Both the position numbers and the translations under genes were made by a program. From assembly GCA_034766995.1 (NCBI GenBank), contig CM068319.1:25002459-25066458 (forward strand): DNA of 64,000 bases. The letters are read 5' to 3'. The notes under the pieces were generated by a model. The model was not told the DNA's origin, made no database searches, and saw only the letters and a program-made list of their open reading frames with translations. This document shows positions 1 to 13,134 of this stretch, one piece after another. Each line of letters starts with the position of its first letter. The stretch's first letter is position 1. The DNA comes from Acanthacorydalis orientalis. Taxonomy: Eukaryota; Arthropoda; Insecta; Megaloptera; Corydalidae.

Positions 1-204
1 ATCTTTGAATAGTGGGAATTAATTAAGAATATTTTTGAAATTTAGTATACTAGATAGCTAGACAAATACTTGATGTCGTAAAACCAGGAAAATGACGAAA
101 ATTATTATAAATTTTCAAAAAGAAGATAAAAAGGTATACATTTTTTATTCATATAAAAATGTACACACGTGAACTGACATGCATATGTTAGAGAATAGCA
201 GCAT

Positions 205-650
205 TTAACCGCCGCAACGTACTAAGAGCGTTATTGCAAATTTGCGAATCGTGCCTGCAGTATTTTTTGTATATGGAAGCATTTTCATATGCCAGTCCTA
301 TTTAGTGAAAATAAAATTTTTCCAGCGAGATACGCGTACATATGACCTTGAATACTTTGTTGCGTGCACTGTCGACAGGGATCATTGTAAACGGAACCTC
401 TGTGCCTCGTGAAAGACGGCAGCAGTAGAGTGGTAGTAGCACGGCAATGGTTGGATGATGAGACAGCAACGGATGTATATGAAACGGGAAAGAGCTTTCG
501 AGGTAAGGGATGTACACTATCATCTCTCGCTGGTTGCCAGCGGTGGGAAACAGTGACACGCTGCCAGATGAAAAATGCGTAATGAGGTTGCTGCCGTTGG
601 ACGGGGATTGGTAAAAAAAAGTTATATGGAATGTATATTTTTGTCACATG
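205..650. other. G+C-richer patch A, candidate conserved element or untranslated exon
   Basis: This patch is clearly richer in G+C and CpG than its surroundings. The minus strand is open for about 120 codons, but that frame begins at GTG (645-647 on the plus strand reads CAC) and overlapping frames are open too, so I read it as a composition effect and not a gene. On the plus strand AG|GTAAGG at 501-508 matches a strong 5' splice-site consensus, and the frame leading into it is open from about 390. No protein family is recognisable in any frame. It could be a regulatory element or a non-coding or untranslated exon. Confidence 0.3.
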
Positions 651-987
651 AAATAAACATGATGAAGTAAGGGTCCGTTTTGCTTACTAAATACGTCTGG
701 TGAATTTACAATGGATATGCACAAGGTGCGGGCAAAAGTTTTGCAGCGGACAACTTTTTACCGTACAAAAATTTGAATTTCGTGTTTGTAAAAAAATCCT
801 TTCAATGGAAATCATCGTATCTTTTTGATACAGACGCTGTATTTTTTTATCACTACTGAACAAATTGTACTTTTGTTGATGTTAACTCGGAATTCAATGT
901 TTAAGCGTTGTACCCACACTTACGTGTTTACGCATAATATTACACATACTGTACATAGATGTACTTCTTCATGTACATTCGTTCTAA

Positions 988-998
988 ACACACATACT

Positions 999-1042
<44 letters not shown>
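988..1042. repeat. (CA)n-(TA)n compound microsatellite
   Basis: A short CA run passes directly into about 15 TA units. A translation through it gives only Thr-His and Ile-Tyr runs. Confidence 0.95.
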
Positions 1043-1044
<2 letters not shown>

Positions 1045-1497
1045 CAGTAAAATGGAAGAAATTATTAGAAAAGCTTGAAAATAATGTTAAAAAAAAATAT
1101 ACATTTAATAAAAATGAATTAATTATGTTTTGTAGAGTGAAAAAATACGTTTAAATCTTTTTTTCTATATATTGACATATTATAAAGGTTTAAAAGGTAT
1201 TTTCTAAATTTAAAATTTCTTAATTTAAATTTAAAAACAACAGATACACCTTTTCTTGGATTTAAATAGAAATTATTTTTTTTTTAATAAACTAGTATGA
1301 ATAAACAAAATATAATAAAAACATTTTAATATATTTTTTATTATCATCGGATTCTGATGAACTCATTGATGAGTGAGATATTTTTAAAATTTATTTCAAT
1401 GGAACGATTTAGTGTTTTTTTTAAATATATTTCCAATACATTATTCCTCATCATTCTATTATTGTTCAAATTGTTCATTGAACTCTAACCATCTGTG

Positions 1498-1501
<4 letters not shown>

Positions 1502-1556
<55 letters not shown>

Positions 1557-1557
1557 A
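1502..1557. repeat. (TA)n-(GT)n compound microsatellite
   Basis: About 17 TA units pass into about 10 GT units. This is the strand-mirror of the CA-to-TA arrangement at 988. Confidence 0.95.
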
Positions 1558-1938
1558 TACTCGCGTGTTGTTTCTGTACGTTTGTATGTCAGTATGTAGA
1601 AAAATTACTTTTAGAAATTAAAATAAAATCGAGCGAATCTCAAAATAATAACAGTAACACCAAATTTAAACTGTGTATTTAAATATTGTATTCGACACTG
1701 TGTTTAAAAAAATATAAGTAAATATATAATATGAAACCGGTAACTTATAAATTAATTATTTAAAAGGATGTTGTTAAAAAGCTACATCTGAAAAATAAAG
1801 TTGAAATACATAAATGATAGGCACGAATAAGAAAATTATATTATAGAAAAAACATAAGAATTTAAATTAACATTTTCTAAAAGTATGAAATTATTCTTTC
1901 TTGTTCATACATAGATAACTACATACAGGCACACGCAC

Positions 1939-1949
<11 letters not shown>

Positions 1950-1982
<33 letters not shown>
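1950..1982. repeat. (TA)n microsatellite after (CATA)n
   Basis: Short CATA repeats lead into about 15 TA units. Confidence 0.95.
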
Positions 1983-1985
<3 letters not shown>

Positions 1986-2376
1986 AATGATTCAGAAGTT
2001 AATGGGTATGTCCTTAAAATGTAACAGGAAATCACAAGTTTTAGTAAACATCATAAAGAGAACATTTATATAGAATTCGTTTTTATGTGACATTTATTAG
2101 GAAATTTACTTCTACTTGAAAATGTTTATAGAGAAAATAGACTTTTATCGAAAACTGATAAACTAATTGGTTTTTGAATCATAGTTAAATGTACTGTAAT
2201 ATTCAAATTCTGTTAATGACAGAAATATAAATTAGAAGTATTGGTTTCATTTTGCATTAAAAAATTAATAAGTATACTCATTTATTGTGTTTTTTTTATA
2301 AGTTAAGCATTCGGTTAGAAGTAAACATTAATAGTGTCACCAAAATATGACTGATTTAATTAATTTTTATATTTTT

Positions 2377-2378
<2 letters not shown>

Positions 2379-2434
<56 letters not shown>
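2379..2434. repeat. (TA)n microsatellite
   Basis: A long TA run with a single TTT interruption near 2421. Confidence 0.95.
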
Positions 2435-2572
2435 GTGTATGTATATTTATGCGGTTGTGTTGTATTTGAAAATTCAATAAAACCCAAAAATTGTATTTGA
2501 AAAATCTTTTACAATATCTCAAGGTTTTAAATGCATTAGATTAGATGAAAGCAATCGCATTAGAGACATGGT

Positions 2573-2579
<7 letters not shown>

Positions 2580-2620
<41 letters not shown>
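2580..2620. repeat. (TA)n microsatellite
   Basis: An uninterrupted run of about 20 TA units. Confidence 0.97.
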
Positions 2621-2624
<4 letters not shown>

Positions 2625-2900
2625 CGAGTATATATTAAAATATTTTCTGATACTGAAGACTTTATCCTATTGATCTTAAAGAATGAACAAGGAACGTGTT
2701 TTACGAAAAACCTTTATTTGAAAAATCGAATAAAATGCACGTTGAAGCTTTACTAAAAATTCAAATAAGAACGTACGTATATTGAAAATTGATACACTTT
2801 TCTAAATCGTATTACATTATTGCTTTTTTATAAATAATAGTTTTTATTTCCATCAAAGGATTTTATTTGTGTTTACTTGCACATGATTTAGTTAGTTGAG

Positions 2901-2994
2901 ATTTTAGATAATACTTTTAGTTATATTAGATAATACTTTTACTTTTAATACTTTTACTATTTAGTTATTTTAGATAATACTTTTAGTTATATTA
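2901..2994. repeat. 28-bp exact direct repeat with intervening degenerate copies
   Basis: The same 28 bases, beginning ATTTTAGATAATAC, occur at 2901-2928 and 2967-2994. Shorter pieces of the motif (AATACTTTTA) lie between them. This looks like a small local duplication with a 66-bp period. Confidence 0.85.
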
Positions 2995-3809
2995 TAAAAG
3001 GAAATTATTATTTTGTTCCAGTTTTACTTTAATATGTGAATATCGAAAATGCGTCATCATCTTATGTCTGATTTTTGTTATAAGAACATTTTTTTAAATA
3101 TTGGGAATTAATTGAATCGAAAAACATTTATTGAAATTTAAATGAGACATAGGTAATTTCAATATTTAAAATCTTAATAGCTTAAATGTGAACCAGTTTT
3201 AGTATTATTAGTCTTTTAAATTCATTACAATAGAGTGTCTTAATCTTTAGTAAACTTCTGTTCTTTATTTTCATTATTTATGTTGAGGGGCGTCTATTTT
3301 TTTAGAATCATAAATATACTCCACTTTTATAACGCAAAAATAGAATGTATTTTTCATATGTATAGTCTCAAAACTAGCTGTACTCTTAATGTGCCTATAT
3401 TAGAAGTAAAAAAGAAGTCTGATTTTACATTTAATCTTTTTATATATTTAGATTATAGATGAAGTGTATTATACACACTAAAAGTAAAGAATATATAGAA
3501 AAAGTGATTATTTTTTAATGATTTGTTCATTTTATTTTATTATTAACTATTGTTAATTTTCTGATAGAATGTAAAACAAATATTGTTCAAAAATATATTG
3601 ATTAACTTATAAAAAATACTATTCTATAAAAATGCTTTTTGTATTAACTCGACATTTTGTTAAATTTGAATCTGTATTTACCTTGAAATATTTCATAATT
3701 TTTTTGAAATATGTATAAATGGCTAGTAAATAATTGTTACATAGAGATGTTTTTGAGCAAATTAAACTAATAAATTAATAAAGGACACTAATATTTATCT
3801 TATGTTTTC

Positions 3810-3812
<3 letters not shown>

Positions 3813-3842
<30 letters not shown>
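3813..3842. repeat. (TA)n microsatellite
   Basis: About 15 uninterrupted TA units. Confidence 0.95.
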
Positions 3843-3845
<3 letters not shown>

Positions 3846-4084
3846 TTGGTATTTTTTATGAGTTTTTCTAAGAATATTATTTATGTTGTAATCATGAAAT
3901 AAAAGCTGACTAGAAACCCAATATCATAAACATAACGTCGAGATAAACAAACAACGAAACGCCTTAGAAATCTCTAATATTTTCCAGCATTCATTCATCG
4001 TCACTTTTGTACGTTCTTCTGTAGAATTAGTTTTCTTAAGGAACAAATAATTTGACCTATTGTAAGAGAAAATAAATCCGCGTT

Positions 4085-4420
4085 ACATTTAGCATCTGTT
4101 TATTCTCATTTGAACATGTCACCATTGTATTTGGCCACACAAAAACGTTGACGCTTTCAGAACGCATGAAAACAATGGGTATACCATCTTGTCAAGAACC
4201 TGATAAACGAGACTAACCTGATGAACGGCTCCTTGTAAAACAGCCGTTTGTGTGATGCTTGTAGACTTGTCAGCTAGCTGTCGCCGCATAGCATGAAAAA
4301 AATGGATACGAACTAAATCACTCTTCGACACAGTCTGTTGAGTAAGCAGCGGTATAGCAGATTTAAGGTGTTTGTTCGAAAAGGTGTTACAATATGTGCG
4401 ACGTGTACGTTATTCGAATT
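4085..4420. other. G+C-richer patch B, unexplained
   Basis: This patch stands out from the AT-rich flanks. The minus strand is open for 70 codons from a GTG at 4331, and the plus strand is open from a TTG at 4338. Neither begins at an ATG and neither protein is recognisable. On the minus strand CAG|GTTAGT, near 4216-4224, would serve as a 5' splice site. It may be a conserved non-coding element or a non-coding exon, but nothing here proves either. Confidence 0.25.
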
Positions 4421-5007
4421 GATCTCAGAAATAATATGTCACCATTATTTTGATTCTGTACCATTTATAAAGCTATTATATATATTATTTAATAATAAAT
4501 CACACAGGAGAAAATTTTACAAGGTTGTACGTACACACATATACATATAGATTACACTTTTAATAAGCACAGAAAAGAATATACCAAGCGATTGATATAA
4601 ATGAAAAGAAAATTAAATTTTTATGTATATCCGTGAAAAACTATGAAAACTTCATACTTTTTCAGCATAATTTTAAAAAGTAATTACTTATTAAAATATT
4701 GATATATTTAAATTAAGTTCAAAGGAATTAAATTTAATCTTAATGAAAACAATATTGGTAATTATATTATTTGAAAATACATCAAAAATATATACCAATA
4801 TTTTTTTTTAAATGTGCGGTTTGTTTAATTATTGTAAAAAATATTGATACAATTTAGTTGGTTTAAAATCCAACTGTCACTGTTTGAATAAGAATACTAT
4901 TTTTTTAATATAATTCCTCACTAGTTACAAAAAATTGGAATGTACAAAAACAAATATTCGTCTAATGAAAAGGGTCGGCTACTGTAGGAAGCTGTCAAAA
5001 TATTATA

Positions 5008-5010
5008 CAT

Positions 5011-5089
<79 letters not shown>
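5008..5089. repeat. (CATA)n-(CA)n-(TA)n compound microsatellite
   Basis: Three repeat types follow one another without a break: CATA units, then CA units from about 5027, then about 19 TA units from 5051. Confidence 0.96.
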
Positions 5090-5092
<3 letters not shown>

Positions 5093-5668
5093 AGAAAGAC
5101 ATGCATTATTTGTCAACATTTGTCTATTTCAGCTTTTATGTCATCAAATATAAGAATAATAATAAATGTTTGTCTTTATATTTTTCAAAATATTCTCTTT
5201 TAAGCTCACCGATAAAAGTACAAGATTTGTATACTATTCTCATTAAATATAATATTGTTACATCTGATAGTAATATTAGTAAAAAAGTATTTAAAATGTT
5301 AATTATTATTTTTTATAGATTATATTTTAAAATGATTCATTTTATTAGTATTTAATCTTATATTAGTGTTTTATCCCATGAAATTAATTCTTTTTAATTC
5401 ATTTTTACTACAAAAGCATTTCTTGTAGTTAAATTTATTTCCAAGTAAATAACAATGATATTGCAGTTGCTGTTTTTAAAAGATATTTTATCTGCTGCAG
5501 ATACCTTAATCTGTAATTTAACTAGTTATAGTGATCTATAGTAAATTTTATTGCTACTATTTGAACTAAATCTAATGGAATTTTTTTCAAAATATTCCTA
5601 ATAGTAAAAATCATTATTTAAAGACGATTTTTTACTAATAAACATATAATTTTTGATCTCAAAAAAGG

Positions 5669-5671
<3 letters not shown>

Positions 5672-5709
<38 letters not shown>
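5672..5709. repeat. (TA)n microsatellite
   Basis: About 19 uninterrupted TA units. Confidence 0.96.
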
Positions 5710-5713
<4 letters not shown>

Positions 5714-7954
5714 GATGTTTATAATTAACAAGTGGTGTCAAAAAGTTACATTAATGAAGTAGGCGATAGTTTTGTTCTAAAGAAGAGTCCTCACATATTG
5801 TAAGAAGAAACATTATTACAGTTATTATTATTTACTTGTTCAACTAGATTATGAGTAGTACATTTAAGTATAATTCATTAATATCTAGTTTATATTAAAA
5901 ACATATATGGGCTTAAATCATAAACACTGCTTTAACGTTATATACAGTTGATAACGTTATAAAATATTTAGCTTACCTCTAGCCTGAAATCCTGATCATA
6001 TATTTAAATATCCTATAAATAATTGAAATGGACGTAATTGAGAAATTTCTTTAAATAGATAACTAGTTTTAATATTCAATGATATGAACGTTGAAACCAA
6101 AAATATTACATAAACAATCGTATTCGTATTCTTATAAGAACGTGCAAATTATTGTCATTAAATTGAAATAGTATTATAAACACTGTTATTTAATAGCATG
6201 GTTGTTATTTTTAATGCATTTTACGCAAGAAATATCTTGATTTCACTATAAAATTGGATAGGTAATAATGACGACATTAAAACGTCATTGATGAAGCGAA
6301 TGCACTTTTAATGCGATCAGAATATATACAACTTCGTATCTTGAGTTCTTAATGCTTATTCAATCTTTTTTTTTATTTTTTTGTTCTTTATGATGATATT
6401 TTTAGTTTAGATTTATATGTGTTCTCGTTTTGTTGAATGTGTTTTTTCTTCAATTGTTAATCTTAGTTTTCATGAAAAATAATGTAACTTAACGATATTT
6501 GTTAAAAGGAAAAAAAGTATTTGAAGAGAGTAGACTTTTTTGCAAACTACTGTAGAAGGGTAGAACTAGGAACTAATTAAAATAAAAAGAAGAAAGTATG
6601 AGAATAGAAAAAATAGTAATTGAATTATATATATATATATATATATATATGAATGAATGTTAAATATATTTTATTATTATTTTTTTTGTATTATTTTTGT
6701 TCAGTATTGAATTCAACAGAGGTAATTTTATAAAATATTTATATTTACACTGAATGTGCACTGAAGCATGTCATTCATTCGTTTGTGTTTTTAAAAATTT
6801 ATTGCATTCATTCGTATTTATTTTTTCACTTTAATTGCTATTTTTCATTGATATATTTGATATGTTTTCATATATTTAAAACATTGTTTAAAGTTTACTT
6901 CAATAATGAGAGATAGAAATTATTTTAATACAATCCTATACGCTGTGCATTTAAATTTGAATATTTTATACTATTGAGCCAGGTTGTTTGTTGAAAATAA
7001 GAACTTTATTGTATAAATTATATATAATTTGAGAAAGTTTGTACAAAGTTATCTTGTTGACAAGTTGTCTTAATTTATTGATTTCATTAGACTGTGATTG
7101 TTCAGAAAATATTAGAACTGAATTCATTTGTTTATTATTTAAATATTTTAGTTTCTCGAAATTTATCAACAAGTAAACATTTTTAAAAAATGTAAGGATG
7201 TAAAAAATAAAATGTATTAAAACCATCAATAGCACGTATTAAAAATAATACTTGTTTAATTAGAATAAACAATGAATTTCATATATTTTTAATGAATTTC
7301 ACCTTTTGATTTATGGTGTATATGAAAGATAATTCCACAAAATAGATTTTGCAGCCATATTAAAATTAATAAAATTTCAAATAATGCCTTATAATATTTA
7401 TAAATATTAAAAATATATTTTTATTACACATTAAATATACTAACTCATTTTTAGTATCAGATTATTAAGTAATATATTCCCAGAATATATCGATCAATGA
7501 TCATATATTGACATTACAGTTTAATTCATTTTCACAAGTGACAACACTTTAAATATCAAACTGTTCTTTTAGGAAAAATTCTACTTATATTGTAATATAA
7601 TCCTCTGAAAGTAACCCAATTTTTCAATGCCAATTTGTTAGTATGTTAGAATTATTATGAAAATGTAGATTAGGATTTCAAAATTCAAAATATACAATAA
7701 TAAATTCTTTTAGATTTCGATTGTGTTACATGAAGTCTACAAATTTACTTGTGAAAGGATTGAAAGATTTCATCAAAAATAATAAAGCAAATAAAACTTA
7801 TTTTTAAACAGAGAACAACAATATAAAACAATCGATTAAATTGTTATAATGTTTTATTTATAAATGTTTTTAATCTAACTATTTTCAAGGGATTGCACAT
7901 TTCTTTTGATTATTACTTGTAAAATATGTTTTATGTGCATTTTTTATTTCTATG

Positions 7955-7955
<1 letters not shown>

Positions 7956-7996
<41 letters not shown>
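7956..7996. repeat. (TA)n microsatellite
   Basis: About 20 uninterrupted TA units. Confidence 0.96.
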
Positions 7997-7998
<2 letters not shown>

Positions 7999-8319
7999 GA
8001 TTATTTCCAATATTCTTTCAGCAAATTTTTAACGAAGAGTAAAAAATTATCTCGAAACAACACTAAAGTAATTTGAAAAGTATGTTACATCTTTGACGTT
8101 GTACACTATTATATCATTTCATTCGACCTATATAAATGACCTTCTTTTAAAATCACATCAAGGTTTCACGCCTCGCTGACAAATATAGATGTAAAGATGG
8201 TATCTTCAACTTTATCATAGTTTTAGCTGACTTACGTTCCTTCGGTCAAACTTGTTTATAACATAAAGTAGTTTCGGAAGTTAACTTTAATGTTATAAGA
8301 TTTATATGTATAGACGCAT

Positions 8320-8323
<4 letters not shown>

Positions 8324-8368
<45 letters not shown>
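8324..8368. repeat. (TA)n microsatellite
   Basis: About 22 uninterrupted TA units. Confidence 0.96.
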
Positions 8369-8372
<4 letters not shown>

Positions 8373-9209
8373 AGAAAGAAATTAATATGAAATATTCGTT
8401 CTTATATTGAATTTATTCAATTTTGTCTCACTTTTTCATTAGTGAACTTTTAATGAAAATATAAGATATCATCTCGTGTTAATGATGTGATAAACGTTTA
8501 ATGAAGTGAACCAAAAATATAATCATATAATAAAAATGCGTAGAGTAATAGCGGTAATAAATATTTACTAACGTTTTGATGTCTGTAGAGAGCGCATCGG
8601 AAGAAAAATTGAAATAGGTCAATATAAAATGAATGATATTTTGTAACAGAAATGTATTTATTTTACAAATATGGTTTATTTAGTTTTGAACATTCTTTCA
8701 CAAAAAAAGTTATATTATAGATAAAAAACTTATTAACTAATTTCTGTTATAATAATATCTATCTTGAAAATAATATGTATATTCATTTTTTTACTCATGA
8801 ATAGAAAAAAATGTATATTTAAAAAATTATCATTTTTTAAAAATAAAGATTATATTAATATTTGATACCGTCAGAACAGTTTACAATAATAAGACTTAAA
8901 GTAATGATAATAATGTTGACATTATATAATTATTTCTAATAGAAGAAAGATAATACTTTCTGATATAATAGTAATATTTTCATAATTTGTTTGTAAATTT
9001 TTACTTTTTTCATTAATATCTTTTATAAGAACTTGATACTCGACTAATGAAACATACATATTACATTACCTTCGTAAAAAAAATAAATTAATTATATGTA
9101 TTCTAATTTAAATTTTATATACTACTTTTGTGATAATATTATTACAAAATAAAATTTATTACGCATAGAATTACACTTTATTTTTACTTAAAGCTCCGTA
9201 GGAAGTTTA

Positions 9210-9443
9210 TTAGTAGAATTAATGCTTTGTTACGAATGTAAAAGTTGGGGTCTTAATAAGACCATGGAAAATAAATTGAATGTGGTGGAAATAGATTATT
9301 TAGAAAGAGGGGAAGATTGAACATCGAGTAAAATGAGGGTCAAAAATGAAGATATACTAACTAGAGTGTGGTTTTAACAAGGAATATTAGAACATATTGA
9401 GAAAATAAGCATGAAACAGTTCAAAAATACGATTCGAAGAGTC
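9210..9443 (+). pseudogene. LINE reverse transcriptase, C-terminal remnant
   Basis: Read in one frame, the sequence gives CYECKSWGLNK, then MENKLNVVEIDYL, then KMRVKNEDILTRV and ILEHIEKISMKQF. This follows the C-terminal part of non-LTR retrotransposon reverse transcriptases: a YG-C-E-S/T-W block, then an E-KL---EM-YLRR block, then R--NE-I, then I-KR-L-WFGH. The frame has stops at 9318-9320 (TGA) and 9375-9377 (TAA) but no obvious frameshift. The expected RR after the YL block and the FGH motif are degraded. The polymerase core, endonuclease and 3' tail are not seen nearby, so this is a short inactive fragment. The family-level call is fairly safe from the order of motifs, but the clade cannot be set by eye. 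Confidence 0.7.
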
Positions 9444-9849
9444 TTTAATATGAGATTATTTGTAAATAGAAACGGATGTTTTTATATAAAAAACATTAAT
9501 TTGAAAGTTATAAAATTTTCATTGATTTTGATATAGTAAATGTTCACAGTTATAGATTTATATCTTTACTATTTTACAGAAATAAATATTTGCGGAGAAT
9601 ACAAAATTATATAAATATTAATTTTGTTAATTTTGAGTATGGATACTCATTGCTTTGAAATTTTAATTGGGAAAAGTTTTCTTCATCAAGAAGCTCTTCT
9701 TTATTAAAAAATGATTTGTTAACATCTTTATGAATTGATTATTAATCATTTTTATGATTAAGTTATAACTTTTTATGCGAATATTTTTTTATAATAAATA
9801 AACGAAACAAACTTTTTTTGTACTACAATAATACGTATTGCAATATTTA

Positions 9850-9850
9850 T

Positions 9851-9915
<65 letters not shown>
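9850..9915. repeat. (CA)n-(TA)n compound microsatellite
   Basis: About nine CA units run into about 24 TA units. Confidence 0.96.
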
Positions 9916-9916
<1 letters not shown>

Positions 9917-10064
9917 CGTGTAAAGATTTTTTATTTTCTTTATCGAATTATAAAAAAACATTTGATCTGTTATATTGATAGCTATATAGTTATTAAAATA
10001 TCTTCGTCAATAAGTACAAATTATTTACAAAAATTTGATCTAAAAAGTCCAAAAAATGGAGAAT

Positions 10065-10170
<106 letters not shown>

Positions 10171-10413
10171 ATAATTATACAACTCGCTAATATTAAAATG
10201 ATGAAAATAATTTATCTTAAAGATAGTTTTATTTGCAACAACATTTCTTCATTTAAATATTATCTTTGTTACATATTAATTTTGATGTGAAAATATGTTA
10301 CTAAATTAAATAACAAATATTAAAATTTTATCAGATTATACAATTTAATTTAAGAGTATATAAGTCTTAAAAAATATTTTATTTGAAAAATTTATTAAAT
10401 GCTGTACTGTTTA

Positions 10414-10415
<2 letters not shown>

Positions 10416-10456
<41 letters not shown>
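10416..10456. repeat. (TA)n microsatellite
   Basis: About 20 uninterrupted TA units. Confidence 0.96.
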
Positions 10457-10458
<2 letters not shown>

Positions 10459-10559
10459 GTTTATTTGGAGATATAAAGCTAAAATTGATTAAATATTGGA
10501 AGACCTACATTTTTGTTTGAAGTTTGAGATATTTTTATGAGTATTGACTCAATTTGTCA

Positions 10560-10690
10560 AGCGTTATTCACGTTAACTTCCGAATGGTATCTTAAGAAAG
10601 GCGGTCAAGCGACAGCAAGAAAGATAAGACGCGCCCGGGCAACGCCTGACTAAACACGACACATGCATCTTCACTTTCTTATATGAAAAC
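10560..10690. other. G+C-richer patch C
   Basis: A compact island of about 130 bp with several CpGs and the G+C-only core CGCGCCCGGGC near 10631, flanked on both sides by (TA)n sequence. No coding frame or RNA gene is recognisable. It is a candidate conserved regulatory element. Confidence 0.25.
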
Positions 10691-10751
10691 TTTTCTACTT
10701 TTGATAGGACATAAGAAATGGACTGGTCTGACTTTTATGGTATTCATCTCC

Positions 10752-10753
<2 letters not shown>

Positions 10754-10791
<38 letters not shown>

Positions 10792-10801
10792 ATAGATAGA
10801 T
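10754..10801. repeat. (TA)n-(GATA)n compound microsatellite
   Basis: About 18 TA units followed by three GATA units. Confidence 0.95.
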
Positions 10802-10909
10802 TGAATCAGATTATTTTATGTTAGATTATTGATATGAAAAATATTTTACCTAATGTCAAAATACATTTCAAATATCGGTATTTTTTCACTGTAAAATAAA
10901 TTCATAGGT

Positions 10910-10916
<7 letters not shown>

Positions 10917-10980
<64 letters not shown>
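10917..10980. repeat. (TA)n microsatellite
   Basis: About 32 uninterrupted TA units. Confidence 0.97.
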
Positions 10981-10981
<1 letters not shown>

Positions 10982-13076
10982 TTTATATTCAATCAGTCAT
11001 ATCATAAATTATAATATTTTTAAAAGTATTTTCTTATGAATTTATAAACTTTATTGGAAGAAATTAGGATTCCTTGGATTTTTTTATTCAATTAAATATA
11101 TAATATATTCGATCTGAGAAACAAATAAGAATGGTTTTCTTATATTTTGTTACATTTTTTATTTATAAGTAAGCCATTATAATTTACATGTATATTGAAT
11201 TAAATTTAAATGTGAAGATATAACAATAAAACTTTTTATGAACGGATACTTTTATATAAATTAATTAATAATTATTTCGATATAAATTTTACAGAGTGTT
11301 AGGTAAGACTGTGGTGTTTCAAATAAAAGTGCTTTCTTTACCTCTATTGGAATATAATTACAATATTTAATCAAAATATTTTTTTCAATCATTTTCAATA
11401 AATTATATAAATATTTTTTACAATTTCTTAAAAACTTTTTGATTTCGATTAAAATTATTGAAAATAACATCGTTTATTGCTGTGATGTTTTCAATCTCTT
11501 ATTATTTAAAAGCTCTTTTACTAGTCTACATAAATAGTGCTATCACATACAATATGCAGACTGGAAAAACGTATTCCTGGTAAAAGTAATGCTCACTTAA
11601 GGAATACATTTTATATATCTTACGTTTTAAATATTTTTGAATTTACATTTCTTTATTGTATTACTCAATAGCTTAAATATATAACAAAAACAATGAGATT
11701 GAATGGATGAAATGTATGTAGAAGGTAGTAGAGTTTATATTCTATGAATTACTTCAATATTGATTGAAAACATGTGAATGAACTTTGCAAAAATATTAAA
11801 AATAATTTCTGTAAAAAAAAGTTCTTACATGTATAAGAACGCTGTATATATATATATTAGGCAATGGGTGGGAGGTGATAATAATATTTCAAGCGAATTA
11901 TGTTTCTTTAATTATAGATATTTTTATTAACTTGTATTTATTTACAACATATAAAATACATATATTATAGAATTAAAACTATTATTTTCATTTACAATAC
12001 TTAAAAAAAACTAATAATTCACTGAAATCGAATAAAAGAGGTAATTTCCATATCATTTTTATTCATTATTTTATATGAAAGTTACAGATACTCCTCGTTC
12101 AGATATAATATAATGAGTACTTAATTTAGATACAGAATACATACGTCTGTAAAAATAGATAATTTAATGTATTCATTGACTGTAGGTCATATATCTAAAA
12201 GAATTAATAATATTTTATTTAATTATTTTTTTTTTATTAAAAAAATTGTTGGATACAGTGTATATTATAAAGTAAATTAGCCCATGATATTATTTACTTT
12301 ATTACTAAAATAATATGTTAATTATTTGTTCATGTAAAACTTTAAATATGAATGATTATTATAAGTTATTTTCTAGAAACAAAACAAATAAATTTTGTGA
12401 CAGAATACGATTTGCTAGTGAATAACAATTAGTTATGTTTTAGTTTTCATTTAAGCACGTTATTCATACAATGGTATATTAATTTAAATTCTAATTACTG
12501 CATATACGTAAATAGAAGTGTAAAATAAACAATAATAACTTAACTGTAAATAGAAAACGTCAAAAACGTATATAAATTTTCTCATGATATCTATAAAATA
12601 CTTCTATCGTCCTCAGTCTTCCATAAAATGTATAATGTATCATCCGTAAAATGTGTAACAACAAATCATTTTATAATAACGACTGCAAGCAGAGCACGTA
12701 TTAAGATGGTATTAAGTTGCGGCTTATAATATTCACAACAAATGATACAAAATACGTGCAATTTAAACTTCATGTTTTATGTCAAAACGTTGACATTTTA
12801 GAAGATCATCGCATTTAAGTGTGCTCATAATATTGTAACTGGAATATGTGTAGGTATTAATTCTGTAATATCGAATATAAGCTTATACTGTTACTTCATA
12901 CAATTTATATTATGCAGATCATTCACTCCCAGTATGTCTGAGAAATTTAATAATTAATTTCGGGTACCATGAATTAATAAATATATACACAAACAACATA
13001 AATGCATACTAATTCAATATAATACTTTATGAAACCACGTATTTAATCATAATTAAAAACAAACGTACATTTGATA

Positions 13077-13082
<6 letters not shown>

Positions 13083-13128
<46 letters not shown>
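13083..13128. repeat. (TA)n microsatellite
   Basis: About 23 TA units, followed by a CATATATG tail. Confidence 0.96.

Positions 13129-13134
<6 letters not shown>

Larger units (their letters stand above)
1060..4085. other. AT-rich interval without a recognisable gene
   Basis: This 3-kb stretch holds five sizeable (TA)n tracts and one 28-bp direct repeat, both listed separately. The rest is low-complexity AT-rich sequence. I see no transposon ends, no RNA gene and no open frame beyond what this composition gives by chance. Confidence 0.7.
4430..9190. other. AT-rich interval without a recognisable gene
   Basis: It contains several (TA)n tracts, including a short one at 6626-6650, and otherwise AT-rich sequence. 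An 84-codon ATG frame at 5101-5355 is rich in Ile, Lys, Tyr and Phe, resembles nothing I know, and is not longer than chance allows at this composition. A small inverted repeat, TAACGTTAT with its complement, lies near 5936-5963. Confidence 0.65.

Noticed and set aside
285..647. 120-codon minus-strand open frame, the longest not made mainly of TA repeats
   Set aside because: Its first codon is GTG, no ATG occurs until near its end, overlapping frames are also open, and no domain is recognisable. It is best explained by local G+C content.
5101..5355. 84-codon ATG-started plus-strand frame
   Set aside because: It is rich in Ile, Lys, Phe, Tyr and Asn as any AT-rich frame would be, starts just after a TA tract, and shows no known domain.
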